Notes: a model not told the origin generated them from the sequence alone. Positions 1-5,849 are shown, counted from the first letter of the stretch. The stretch: 7,231 nucleotides of DNA from an uncultured Clostridium sp. (GCA_930980675.1 CAKNIU010000031.1:1-7231); one strand, 5' to 3'. Made by a program: numbers and translations.

Positions 1-982
1 GTAAATATTCTAATGGCATTTTAGAGAATTTTTTGTTATTATAAATTCTTCTAGCTAAAATTGATGCAAATATGTATGGAGAAATTCCAATCATAAATAC
101 GTATAACATTAATAATAATAATCCAGCACTAAATCCTATTTGTGCAGCAATAAGTATAATAGATAAAATAGGAATAGCAATTAAAGCAATTAGACCAGCT
201 AAAAATACTTTTCCAAATTTGTGTGATAAACAAGAAGAAGCTTTTTCTAAGCTACTCTCTAAGAAAAATCTATAAAGTAGATATACTAAACTTGCTGCAA
301 ATATACTATTTACAATATTTATAACTATGCTCCAAATTGTAGTTCTTGCATTTGATGAGGTTGATGTAGTTAAATGAGTAATTTCTCCACCAACTGCTCC
401 GCTAGGGAATTCTACTTCGTTTTCAGAAACATATGTTAATTTACCAGTAATAGAACCTTGTACAGAATCTGTAGAGATAATAAATTCTGGTGCATATACA
501 TATGCATTTCTTCCTACAGCACCTTGAAGAGACAATTTTGAACTCATTACATATAAATCTCTAAATGGACCATACCCTTCAGGAATGTTAAGTTCATTAC
601 AAACAGCGTATAATGAAGTTGCAGAAGTGTTAAAATCTATTCTATCTGCTACTATAAAAGCATTTGAATTTATGTAAGATTGTTCACCAAAAGTAACATT
701 ATTTGCACAAACAAATAAATCTCCATCAACTTCTCCATTTATTGTAACATTCTTTCCAAAGATATAAACATTTCCATCAACGATTTGATTCATATTAATA
801 TCATCTCCATATAAATACAAATCATCATCGACCAATGTAGTTGTATTTTCGGAAGAATCTATTGCATATGGTGTTGCTGTTACATCTTCTTGTGTTTCAT
901 TTGTATCTGCCAGACATGTAGTGCTAATTGATAATATAATAACTAGAAACAAAGTTATTATAAAGTTTTTTAATTTTTTCAT
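1..982 (-). CDS. Secreted/membrane protein with bactofilin-like polymer-forming region (3' end outside window)
   Basis: Reading the minus strand from the ATG at 982 gives 327 open codons running off the window edge, so the C-terminus is missing. Residues 1-25 look like a signal peptide: KK near the start, a hydrophobic core, and probable cleavage after CLA. Residues about 52-180 are short beta-strand-like repeats rich in G, N, V and I (for example DGNVYIFGKNVTINGEVDGD), the style of bactofilin or polymer-forming proteins. Three hydrophobic segments follow at about 216-238, 258-285 and 287-311. This suggests an extracytoplasmic repeat domain anchored by a C-terminal membrane bundle; cell-envelope scaffolding is an inference. 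The start is well supported by AGGAGG at 990-995 and a promoter at 1013-1041. It lies downstream of nth on the same strand with no clear terminator between them, so read-through is possible. The family assignment is by general appearance only. Confidence 0.8.
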   Translation of the reverse strand, partial: MKKLKNFIITLFLVIILSISTTCLADTNETQEDVTATPYAIDSSENTTTLVDDDLYLYGDDINMNQIVDGNVYIFGKNVTINGEVDGDLFVCANNVTFGEQSYINSNAFIVADRIDFNTSATSLYAVCNELNIPEGYGPFRDLYVMSSKLSLQGAVGRNAYVYAPEFIISTDSVQGSITGKLTYVSENEVEFPSGAVGGEITHLTTSTSSNARTTIWSIVINIVNSIFAASLVYLLYRFFLESSLEKASSCLSHKFGKVFLAGLIALIAIPILSIILIAAQIGFSAGLLLLMLYVFMIGISPYIFASILARRIYNNKKFSKMPLEYL

Positions 983-1012
983 TGGTATACCTCCTAAAAT
1001 TACTTTAATCAA

Positions 1013-1041
1013 AATATATATTATGAGTTTTGGTTTGTCAA
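1013..1041 (-). promoter_or_regulatory. SigA-type promoter for the bactofilin-like gene
   Basis: On the minus strand there is a perfect -35 TTGACA (1036-1041), a 17-nt spacer and a -10 TATATT (1013-1018, five of six consensus). It sits between the nth stop codon and the start at 982, so the downstream gene can be expressed independently of nth. Confidence 0.7.
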
Positions 1042-1047
1042 TACAAA

Positions 1048-1689
1048 TTAAATTTTGTGTTCTGATTTATATTTTTTACAGAATTGTTTAATTGTACAAG
1101 TGTCACAATTTGGTTTTCTTGCCATACAAGTATTCCTACCATGCCATACAAAAAGATGATTGATATCTTTTAAATATTCTTTAGGAAATATTTTTAATAA
1201 ATCTTGTTCTATTTTTGTTGGTTCTTTTTCATTTGAAAGTCCTATCCTATTAGAGATTCTTTTTGCATGTGTATCAACAGCAATACCGTTTGCAATACCA
1301 AAAGCTTCTAATAATATTACATTAGCACTTTTTCTACCAACACCTGGTAATGTTATAAGTTCTTCCATAGTATTAGGAACAATTCCATTAAAATCATTCA
1401 GAATTTTATTAGCACAAGCACGCGCATTTTTTGCTTTATTTTTATAAAATCCACAAGGATGAATTATCTCTTCTAATTCGTGTATATCACAATTGGCAAA
1501 AGCTTCAATTGTTGGATATTTTTTAAACAATGCTGGTGTAGTTAAATTAACTCTTTCATCTGTACATTGTGCTGATAGCATTACAGCAATTACTAACTGA
1601 AAAGGTGTTTTAAAATCTAAACTACAAGTTGCATCAGGATATGTATTTTTTAAAATTTGTACTAATTCTATAGCATCTTTTTTTCTCAT
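1048..1689 (-). CDS. nth: Endonuclease III (DNA glycosylase/AP lyase)
   Basis: This 213-residue protein has the length and all hallmarks of endonuclease III, which removes oxidised pyrimidines in base excision repair and cuts the abasic strand by beta-elimination. The helix-hairpin-helix LPGVGRKSA is at 114-122 with catalytic Lys120. The catalytic aspartate is Asp139 in AVDTHAKRISNRIG. LSAQCTDERVN at 39-49 matches the conserved N-terminal helix with Gln41. The C-terminal [4Fe-4S] cluster loop is intact: Cys188-x6-Cys195-x2-Cys198-x5-Cys204. The ATG at 1687-1689 is preceded by a strong AAAGGAGGG at 1695-1703. The leader contains the nested inverted repeat at 1706-1800. The only same-strand neighbour downstream is the bactofilin-like gene, which has its own promoter. 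Confidence 0.97.
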   Translation of the reverse strand: MRKKDAIELVQILKNTYPDATCSLDFKTPFQLVIAVMLSAQCTDERVNLTTPALFKKYPTIEAFANCDIHELEEIIHPCGFYKNKAKNARACANKILNDFNGIVPNTMEELITLPGVGRKSANVILLEAFGIANGIAVDTHAKRISNRIGLSNEKEPTKIEQDLLKIFPKEYLKDINHLFVWHGRNTCMARKPNCDTCTIKQFCKKYKSEHKI

Positions 1690-1705
1690 AATTACCCTCC
1701 TTTTA

Positions 1706-1800
1706 TGAACTTTTTGAACTTTGGGTGAACTTTGGGGACGGAGCTAAAAGTTCAAATATTATGTCTACAAATGAACTTTAAACCCCGTCCCTAAAGTTCA
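1706..1800. repeat. Nested inverted repeat, REP/MITE-like, TGAACTTT and GGGACGG units
   Basis: The core is two 29-bp arms, 1726-1754 and 1772-1800, that are reverse complements at 25 of 29 positions and are separated by 17 nt. Each arm begins with TGAACTTT and ends with AAAGTTCA, so each arm is itself a short inverted repeat around a GGGGACGG or CCCCGTCCC core. Two further direct TGAACTTT copies stand at 1706-1713 and 1715-1722, giving six copies of the 8-mer in 95 bp. The G/C-rich cores stand out in this AT-rich gap. From memory, dispersed GGGGACGG-type repeats are common in Clostridia and are sometimes linked to IS200/Y1 (RAYT-like) transposases; no transposase is visible here. The element lies within the probable nth 5' leader, so it could fold in that RNA. 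Confidence 0.75.
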
Positions 1801-1809
1801 TTTTGACAA

Positions 1810-1838
1810 ATTATATCATAATTATTTATCAACATAAA
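1810..1838 (-). promoter_or_regulatory. Probable promoter for nth with extended -10
   Basis: The minus strand carries a perfect TATAAT (1810-1815) preceded by TGA, an extended -10 (TGnTATAAT). Seventeen nt further upstream is a weak -35, TTTATG (1833-1838). Transcription would begin near 1803, so the whole inverted repeat at 1726-1800 would be the start of the nth leader. Confidence 0.5.
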
Positions 1839-1840
1839 GT
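1811..1840 (+). promoter_or_regulatory. Possible SigE-like sporulation promoter for the spoVM operon
   Basis: TTATATC (1811-1817), 15 nt, then CATAAAGT (1833-1840) resembles the mother-cell SigE pattern (kmATATT, about 14-15 nt, CATACAnT); the -10 matches at six of eight positions against CATACAAT. It is placed sensibly, about 45-50 nt upstream of the first operon gene. Bacillus spoVM is SigE-dependent, which is why I looked for it. In AT-rich DNA such matches arise by chance. A SigA alternative with TTGACA at 1803-1808 lacks a good -10. Confidence 0.33.
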
Positions 1841-1894
1841 AATCACATGAATAATTATTTTTTCATATTATATAAAAAAAGGAGGTAATACTTT

Positions 1895-2044
1895 ATGTGT
1901 AAAATATTGAAAAAGACTTTGGCTGTAACATTAATAGGTTTAGGAATTGGAATATTATTAGTATTATTACTTCCTTTTGCGGGATGGCTTTTTGTAATAG
2001 GTGTTGCAATTATTATAGTTGGAATTATATGGCTTTCTAATTAA
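1895..2044 (+). CDS. Small two-helix membrane protein upstream of spoVM
   Basis: The ATG at 1895 follows AAAGGAGG (1879-1886) at good spacing and opens a 49-residue frame. After a basic start (MCKILKKT) almost the whole protein is hydrophobic: about residues 9-29 (VTLIGLGIGILLVLLL) and 31-47 (WLFVIGVAIIIVGIIW), divided by PFAG, which suggests a helical hairpin in the membrane. No catalytic motif is seen. It is 42 nt upstream of spoVM in the same direction, with no terminator between them, so the two are probably cotranscribed. A role at the forespore membrane is an inference from this position only. The strong ribosome binding site, compositional bias and operon position argue that it is a real gene despite its size. 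Confidence 0.75.
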   Translation: MCKILKKTLAVTLIGLGIGILLVLLLPFAGWLFVIGVAIIIVGIIWLSN

Positions 2045-2086
2045 CAACTATAAATATAGAAAACAATTGAAAAGGAGGAGATAGGA

Positions 2087-2161
2087 ATGACGATTGTTGT
2101 AAAGAAAGTTCCAAAATTTTTAAGAGGATTTGTAAAATTGATATTTAGGATTAAGGATTAA
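2087..2161 (+). CDS. spoVM: Stage V sporulation protein M (24-residue spore coat anchor)
   Basis: This 24-codon gene encodes MTIVVKKVPKFLRGFVKLIF followed by RIKD. It matches the SpoVM pattern: a short basic N-terminus, Pro9, the PKFLxG core, and an amphipathic helix with alternating Lys/Arg and hydrophobic residues. The Bacillus protein is 26 residues, also with Pro9 before KFL. SpoVM binds the convex outer forespore membrane in the mother cell and anchors the coat ATPase SpoIVA, so it is needed for coat and cortex formation. The ribosome binding site GGAGG (2074-2078) lies 8 nt before the ATG. A terminator follows at once. In Bacillus spoVM is next to rpmB with recG nearby, and the same neighbours follow here, which strongly supports the call. 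Confidence 0.9.
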   Translation: MTIVVKKVPKFLRGFVKLIFRIKD

Positions 2162-2166
2162 TACAT

Positions 2167-2200
2167 AAAAATATCGCCAGATTGCTCTGACGATATTTTT
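2167..2200. terminator. Terminator of the spoVM operon, possibly bidirectional
   Basis: Arms 2167-2176 and 2191-2200 form a perfect 10-bp stem (AAAAATATCG / CGATATTTTT). After one mismatch, a further 4 bp (2178-2181 with 2186-2189) closes on a TTGC loop. The plus strand ends in five T and the minus strand has the equivalent T run, so it could also back up termination of rpmB. Confidence 0.8.
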
Positions 2201-2222
2201 AATATTGGTAATATATATCATG

Positions 2223-2248
2223 AAAAAAGGGTTATTTTATAATAACCC
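2223..2248 (-). terminator. Rho-independent terminator of rpmB
   Basis: GGGTTATT (2229-2236) and AATAACCC (2241-2248) form a perfect 8-bp stem with a 4-nt loop. On the minus strand it is followed by six T (2223-2228), 17 nt after the rpmB stop codon. Confidence 0.88.
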
Positions 2249-2264
2249 ACAAATAGTATATAAA

Positions 2265-2462
2265 CTAAGCTCTTTTAACTTTTCCAGAACGTAAACATTT
2301 TGCACATACTTTAATTTTCTTTGGTTGACCATCTACTATAGTTTTTACAGTTCTTAAATTTGGTTTCCAAGTTCTTGAAGCTCTATTACTAACGTGAGAA
2401 CGTGTTATGCTAAGTTTGTTTCCATGAGATAATGTTTTTTCACAAATTGCACATTTTGCCAT
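2265..2462 (-). CDS. rpmB: 50S ribosomal protein L28, zinc-binding type
   Basis: The 65-residue product is a typical bacterial L28. It starts MAKCAICEK, has the conserved central SNRASRTWKPNLRTV segment, and ends in a basic tail (CLRSGKVKRA). Two CxxC pairs, Cys4/Cys7 and Cys53/Cys56, mark the zinc-binding form of L28. The protein is a structural component of the large ribosomal subunit. The ATG at 2460-2462 follows AGGAGGTG. It is a single-gene unit with a terminator at 2223-2248. It points opposite to spoVM and recG, unlike the collinear order in Bacillus, so a local inversion has probably occurred in this lineage or in the other. Confidence 0.97.
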   Translation of the reverse strand: MAKCAICEKTLSHGNKLSITRSHVSNRASRTWKPNLRTVKTIVDGQPKKIKVCAKCLRSGKVKRA

Positions 2463-2493
2463 GATTTATTGCACCTCCTATTAAGATAATAAA

Positions 2494-2521
2494 TTGACTG
2501 TTTATAATCTTACCATATAAT
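2494..2521 (+). promoter_or_regulatory. SigA-type promoter for recG
   Basis: TTGACT (2494-2499), a 16-nt spacer and a perfect TATAAT (2516-2521) lie about 75 nt upstream of the recG start. It overlaps the divergent rpmB promoter, so the two polymerase sites probably compete. Confidence 0.6.
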
Positions 2522-2535
2522 AACAAAAAAAACAA
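2507..2535 (-). promoter_or_regulatory. Probable promoter for rpmB
   Basis: On the minus strand there is TTGTTT (2530-2535), a 17-nt spacer and TAAGAT (2507-2512), with TGG just before the -10, an extended -10 pattern. It would give a leader of about 40 nt before the rpmB ATG. Confidence 0.45.
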
Positions 2536-2594
2536 GACTTTTTATAAAAAATAGTATATAATATACAAAATTATACTTCAATTAGGAGGTAAAA

Positions 2595-4646
2595 ATGGCT
2601 GAGTTAAGCAAAGAAGTACAATATATAAAAGGTGTTGGTCCTAATAGGGTAAAGCTTCTAAATAATCTAAATATTTTTACTTTAAAAGATTTAATTACAT
2701 ACTATCCAAGAGATTATGAAGATAGAAGTAAACCTGTAAAGATAGAAGATTTAGTAGATGGTGAGGAAGCTCTAATTGCAGCGATACCAGTTGCTAGGAT
2801 GAATGAAACAAGAATAAGAAATAGGAAAATGGTTATATATAAACTTATAGTAGAAGATGAAACAGGAAGATGTTTAATTACATGGTATAACCAAAGCTAT
2901 TTAAAGAATAAATTTAAGGTTGGAGAAATTTATCACTTTTTTGGTAAAGTAAAAAGAATTCAAAATAGGATAGAAATGGTATCACCTGTTTTTGACGAAG
3001 AAACTAAAAATAAAAATACAGGAAAAATAATACCTATATATCCACTAACATACAATTTATCTCAAAATGTGTTAAGAGGAATAATAGAAAATGCAATTAC
3101 ATTAGTTAATAATTCATTACCAGAAACATTACCAAAATACATTTTAGATGAATATAAATTGTTAGGAATAAATGAGTCTATCCATAAAATACACTTTCCA
3201 GAGAATTTTGATGAATTTGAAAAGGCAAGAAAAAGGCTAGTATTTGAAGAGTTATTGGGCATGCAACTTGCTCTATTAAATTTGAAGAACAAATATGAAG
3301 CAGATACTAATGGTATTCAGTTTGATAAAAATGTAAAGATGTCAGACGTAATTAATGCTCTTCCATTTAAATTAACTAAAGCTCAATTAAGAGTTTTAGA
3401 GGAAATAGATAAAGATATGGAAAGCAATAAAAACATGAATAGATTATTGCAAGGCGATGTTGGTTCTGGAAAAACAGCAGTTTCAATTATCGCATCATAT
3501 AAAGCTGTTAAATGTGGTTACCAAGTAGCAATTATGGCGCCAACAGCAATTCTCGCAAGTCAACATTTGGAGAGCTTTAAAGAGATACTAGACCAGTTTG
3601 GAATTAGATGTGAACTTTTGATATCGAGTATAACTAAAAAGAAAAAGGAAGAGATTTTAGAAAGATTAAGAAATGGTGAAATAGATATATTAATAGGTAC
3701 ACATGCATTATTAGAAGAAAATGTAGTGTTTAAAAATTTAGGTTTTGTAGTAACAGATGAGCAACATAGGTTTGGGGTAAAGCAACGTACTACAATAGTA
3801 GAAAAGGGACAAAATCCAGATGTATTAGTTATGACAGCAACTCCTATTCCAAGAACATTAGCTTTAATTTTATATGGTGATTTGGATATATCTATAATTG
3901 ATGAATTACCTCCAAACAGAAAGAAAATTGATACTTTTGCAGTTACAAAAGGAATGGAAGAAAGGGTAAACAACTTTATAAAAAAACAAGTTGATGAAGG
4001 TAGACAAGCATATATTGTATGTCCATTGGTAGAAGAAAATGAAGAGATGAATTTAAAATCTGTAACAGCTTTGGCGGAAAAATATAAAAATGAAGTGTTT
4101 AAAGATTACAGAGTAGAATATTTGCATGGAAAAATGAAAAATAAAGAAAAAGATGAAATTATGGAAAAATTTAAAAATGGAGATATTGATATTCTAATTT
4201 CTACTACTGTAATTGAGGTTGGTGTAAATGTTCCAAATGCAAGTTTAATGGTTGTTGAAAATGCCGAAAGATTTGGCTTAGCACAATTACATCAGTTAAG
4301 AGGAAGAGTTGGAAGAGGCGAATACCAGTCTTATTGTATTTTAAAATACCAAGGAAATTCAGATGTTATTAGAAAAAGAATGAAGGTAATGACAGATACA
4401 AATGATGGATTTATAATTTCGGAAAAAGACTTAGAGCTTCGTGGTAGTGGAGAATTTTTTGGAACAAGACAACATGGGCTTCCAGAATTTAAGATTGCAA
4501 ATCTTTTTGAAGATATGCCTGTGTTAAAGCAAGTTCAAGCATTAGCTATAAAAATAACAGAAGAAGACCCTAAATTAGAGTTAGAAAAGAATAAAGAATT
4601 ACGATTATTAATAGAAGAAAAATTTAAAAATAGAGTAGAGATATAA
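2595..4646 (+). CDS. recG: ATP-dependent DNA helicase RecG
   Basis: The 683-residue protein has full RecG length and layout. RecG is a monomeric superfamily 2 translocase that remodels stalled replication forks and branch-migrates Holliday junctions. Residues 1 to about 240 form the wedge region with its OB fold, beginning with a helix-hairpin-like IKGVGPNRVKLLNNLNI that is typical of RecG. The helicase core follows: Walker A GDVGSGKT at 287-294, motif II DEQH at 388-391, motif III TATPIPRT at 413-420, and motif VI HQLRGRVGRG at 566-575. DLELRGSGEFFGTRQHG near residue 615-630 matches the conserved C-terminal RecG region. The start has AGGAGGT at 2584-2590. It is transcribed alone, from the promoter at 2494 to the hairpin at 4654. 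In Bacillus it also lies near spoVM and rpmB. Confidence 0.98.
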   Translation: MAELSKEVQYIKGVGPNRVKLLNNLNIFTLKDLITYYPRDYEDRSKPVKIEDLVDGEEALIAAIPVARMNETRIRNRKMVIYKLIVEDETGRCLITWYNQSYLKNKFKVGEIYHFFGKVKRIQNRIEMVSPVFDEETKNKNTGKIIPIYPLTYNLSQNVLRGIIENAITLVNNSLPETLPKYILDEYKLLGINESIHKIHFPENFDEFEKARKRLVFEELLGMQLALLNLKNKYEADTNGIQFDKNVKMSDVINALPFKLTKAQLRVLEEIDKDMESNKNMNRLLQGDVGSGKTAVSIIASYKAVKCGYQVAIMAPTAILASQHLESFKEILDQFGIRCELLISSITKKKKEEILERLRNGEIDILIGTHALLEENVVFKNLGFVVTDEQHRFGVKQRTTIVEKGQNPDVLVMTATPIPRTLALILYGDLDISIIDELPPNRKKIDTFAVTKGMEERVNNFIKKQVDEGRQAYIVCPLVEENEEMNLKSVTALAEKYKNEVFKDYRVEYLHGKMKNKEKDEIMEKFKNGDIDILISTTVIEVGVNVPNASLMVVENAERFGLAQLHQLRGRVGRGEYQSYCILKYQGNSDVIRKRMKVMTDTNDGFIISEKDLELRGSGEFFGTRQHGLPEFKIANLFEDMPVLKQVQALAIKITEEDPKLELEKNKELRLLIEEKFKNRVEI

Positions 4647-4653
4647 TGAATTG

Positions 4654-4688
4654 ACTAGCCCGTATTAGATTGATATAGGGCTAGTTTT
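4654..4688 (+). terminator. Terminator after recG
   Basis: ACTAGCCC (4654-4661) and GGGCTAGT (4678-4685) form an 8-bp stem with a 16-nt loop, followed by a short T run (4685-4688). It starts 8 nt after the recG stop codon. The long loop and short U tract make it a moderate terminator. Confidence 0.75.
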
Positions 4689-4749
4689 GTGGTATAGCGA
4701 CAGGAATAGGATGCATTATATTATGAACTATGAAAAGAAGAGTACTGTA

Positions 4750-4778
4750 TTTACAATATTATGTAAATATGATAAAAT
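4750..4778 (+). promoter_or_regulatory. Promoter for the foreign-looking gene at 4849
   Basis: TTTACA (4750-4755), 17 nt, TAAAAT (4773-4778): five of six matches to each SigA hexamer with ideal spacing. The predicted start near 4785 is upstream of a palindrome at 4805-4821 and the gene's ribosome binding site. The rest of the gap 4689-4848 holds only a 23-codon open frame with no convincing ribosome binding site. Confidence 0.6.
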
Positions 4779-4804
4779 ATAAAATGGAACTAAAAATTTA
4801 TACA

Positions 4805-4821
4805 TTCCCAATATATGGGAA
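4805..4821. promoter_or_regulatory. Operator-like palindrome TTCCCA-N5-TGGGAA
   Basis: A perfect 6-bp inverted repeat with a 5-bp ATATA centre lies about 20 nt downstream of the predicted transcription start and 27 nt upstream of the start codon. Its size fits a dimeric repressor site. In RNA it would make only a short hairpin with no U tract, so a terminator is unlikely. The regulator is unknown. Confidence 0.35.
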
Positions 4822-4848
4822 ACACAAAAGAAGGGAGCATATTTATTT

Positions 4849-5466
4849 ATGACAAAAAACACAAATGAAAAGGAATTAAAAGAGAAAAGGAGTCGCTACT
4901 CAGCAGTGAGCATCATCTTACGTCAGTTGTATGGCGTAAGAATGACAGGGATGCCGGGCTATATTCTGCTTCAGGATGTGGTGTATAAACATCTTGAAGA
5001 TAAAAGCCTAACAATCGATGAACTTGTTGAATGGGCCTGTAAACACTTTGTGTTTACTATTTCAGTTGATGACGCCTACGACGAGATTCTTCAGGTGGTG
5101 ACACAAAAGTTACCTGAAGCTGAGAACGGTGAGGATAACATAATAGAGATCCTTCCTGAAGTTTTGGCAGAGGCTACCGATTTATATGAGAAGAAAATCA
5201 TCTTTGGAAAGGTGGCGGAAGCAGTTCATAAGCTGAAAATTTCTACACTGATTGAACAGGATATAATTTCAATCCTGTTTGAAATCAAAAGAGGAAAAAC
5301 AATCGAGCAGGCATTGGAAAAGTTGGCAAGTGAGGATGTAGTAGGAGTCACTGAAGCGAAAAGACCGGAAGAAAAGGCAAAAAGGAAAAAAGAATTGCAT
5401 AATACAATTTTGGTAGCTTTTTCTTCAGAGTCTGAACTGCTTGAATTTGCAGCAACTATCAGCTAG
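4849..5466 (+). CDS. Uncharacterised 205-residue protein, probably acquired; weak Spo0A C-terminal-like region
   Basis: I do not recognise this gene with certainty. It encodes a soluble, mostly helical, charged protein with no signal peptide or membrane segment. Residues about 18-85 (SAVSIILRQLYGV, then GYILLQDVV, then SVDDAYDEILQVV) resemble in spacing the helical DNA-binding domain of Spo0A (SIIxxxGV, GYxxLxxAI, a later helix ending in AI/V). This is a weak pattern match by eye. Residues 115-165 form another helical block, and 168-184 is a Lys/Glu-rich linker. The start has GGGAG at 4833-4837, a slightly long 11-nt spacing. By hand count GC is about 40% over 480 nt, against about 25-33% for recG rows, and codons such as CTG, ATC, GCC and CCG are frequent here. 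This suggests recent transfer. It has its own promoter and 3' hairpin, so it is a monocistronic insertion between recG and the membrane operon. Confidence 0.75.
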   Translation: MTKNTNEKELKEKRSRYSAVSIILRQLYGVRMTGMPGYILLQDVVYKHLEDKSLTIDELVEWACKHFVFTISVDDAYDEILQVVTQKLPEAENGEDNIIEILPEVLAEATDLYEKKIIFGKVAEAVHKLKISTLIEQDIISILFEIKRGKTIEQALEKLASEDVVGVTEAKRPEEKAKRKKELHNTILVAFSSESELLEFAATIS

Positions 5467-5486
5467 CGACTTCAAAAAATAATACT

Positions 5487-5525
5487 AGGAGCCTACAGGA
5501 TATGTTAAATATCTTGTGGGCTCTT
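5487..5525 (+). terminator. Long hairpin after the foreign-looking gene, terminator-like without a good U tract
   Basis: Arms 5487-5503 and 5509-5525 pair over 17 positions, with a 5-nt loop (GTTAA). Fourteen pairs are Watson-Crick and three are G-U wobbles when read as plus-strand RNA; on the minus strand those three would be A-C mismatches, so the structure favours plus-strand transcripts. Only TTGGTAATTT follows, so intrinsic termination would be weak. A 3' stabilising structure is an alternative. Confidence 0.55.
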
Positions 5526-5565
5526 GGTAATTTGTGCAAAATATGAAGAATTAGATAGTAATTTA

Positions 5566-5594
5566 TTGACTTTTATAAAGAAAATAAATAAAAT
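5566..5594 (+). promoter_or_regulatory. SigA-type promoter for the membrane-protein operon
   Basis: TTGACT (5566-5571), a 17-nt spacer and TAAAAT (5589-5594) lie 37 nt upstream of the start at 5632. Both boxes match the consensus at five of six positions. Confidence 0.65.
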
Positions 5595-5631
5595 AAAGAT
5601 ATAGTGAAAAATATAAAAAAGGATGTTAAAA

Positions 5632-5829
5632 ATGGATATAAAAATTATATTGTCAATTGTAGGAGCATTAATATCATTAGCAGCTGTTGTTTTAATATAT
5701 AATGCTCGAAAAATTGTAAGAGAGAGATTTAGCTTTGGAGACCAAAACAGTGGGACTTTAGCAGTAAAAACTATTGGAATGGTCTTATTTTGTGTAGGAA
5801 TGGTAATAATATTTTTTATTTTAACATAA
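5632..5829 (+). CDS. Small two-helix membrane protein, conserved-hypothetical type
   Basis: The preferred start is the ATG at 5632 (65 residues), because AAAAAAGGATG upstream gives a usable ribosome binding site at normal distance; the in-frame ATG at 5623 touches that site and would add only MLK. Residues about 5-23 and 46-64 are membrane segments. Between them lies a polar loop, YNARKIVRERFSFGDQNSGT, which is the most distinctive part. I recall similar short clostridial proteins with an ARKI...FSFGDQN loop but know of no function. It is the first gene of an operon; the next start is only 20 nt beyond its stop. A role at the membrane together with its neighbour is inferred from this spacing alone. 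Confidence 0.8.
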   Translation: MDIKIILSIVGALISLAAVVLIYNARKIVRERFSFGDQNSGTLAVKTIGMVLFCVGMVIIFFILT

Positions 5830-5849
5830 GAAAAAGGGGGAATTTACAA

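Noticed and set aside
72..275. 67-codon plus-strand frame at the window start
   Set aside because: It is antisense to the membrane segments of the minus-strand bactofilin-like gene and has no ribosome binding site.
1160..1447. Open frame on the plus strand within nth
   Set aside because: It is antisense to a fully conserved nth gene, has no ribosome binding site, and its residues mirror the nth codons.
1706..1800. CRISPR array or complete insertion sequence
   Set aside because: Repeat units are too short and irregularly spaced for CRISPR, and no transposase reading frame or target duplication is visible.
3560..3973. 137-codon frame on the minus strand inside recG
   Set aside because: It overlaps the conserved helicase motifs of recG and has low-complexity Ser/Phe-rich content typical of antisense AT-rich frames; there is no start signal.
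4711..4782. 23-codon open frame between recG and the next gene
   Set aside because: The only upstream purine stretch is too close to the ATG, the peptide has no recognisable pattern, and the predicted promoter at 4750-4778 lies inside it.
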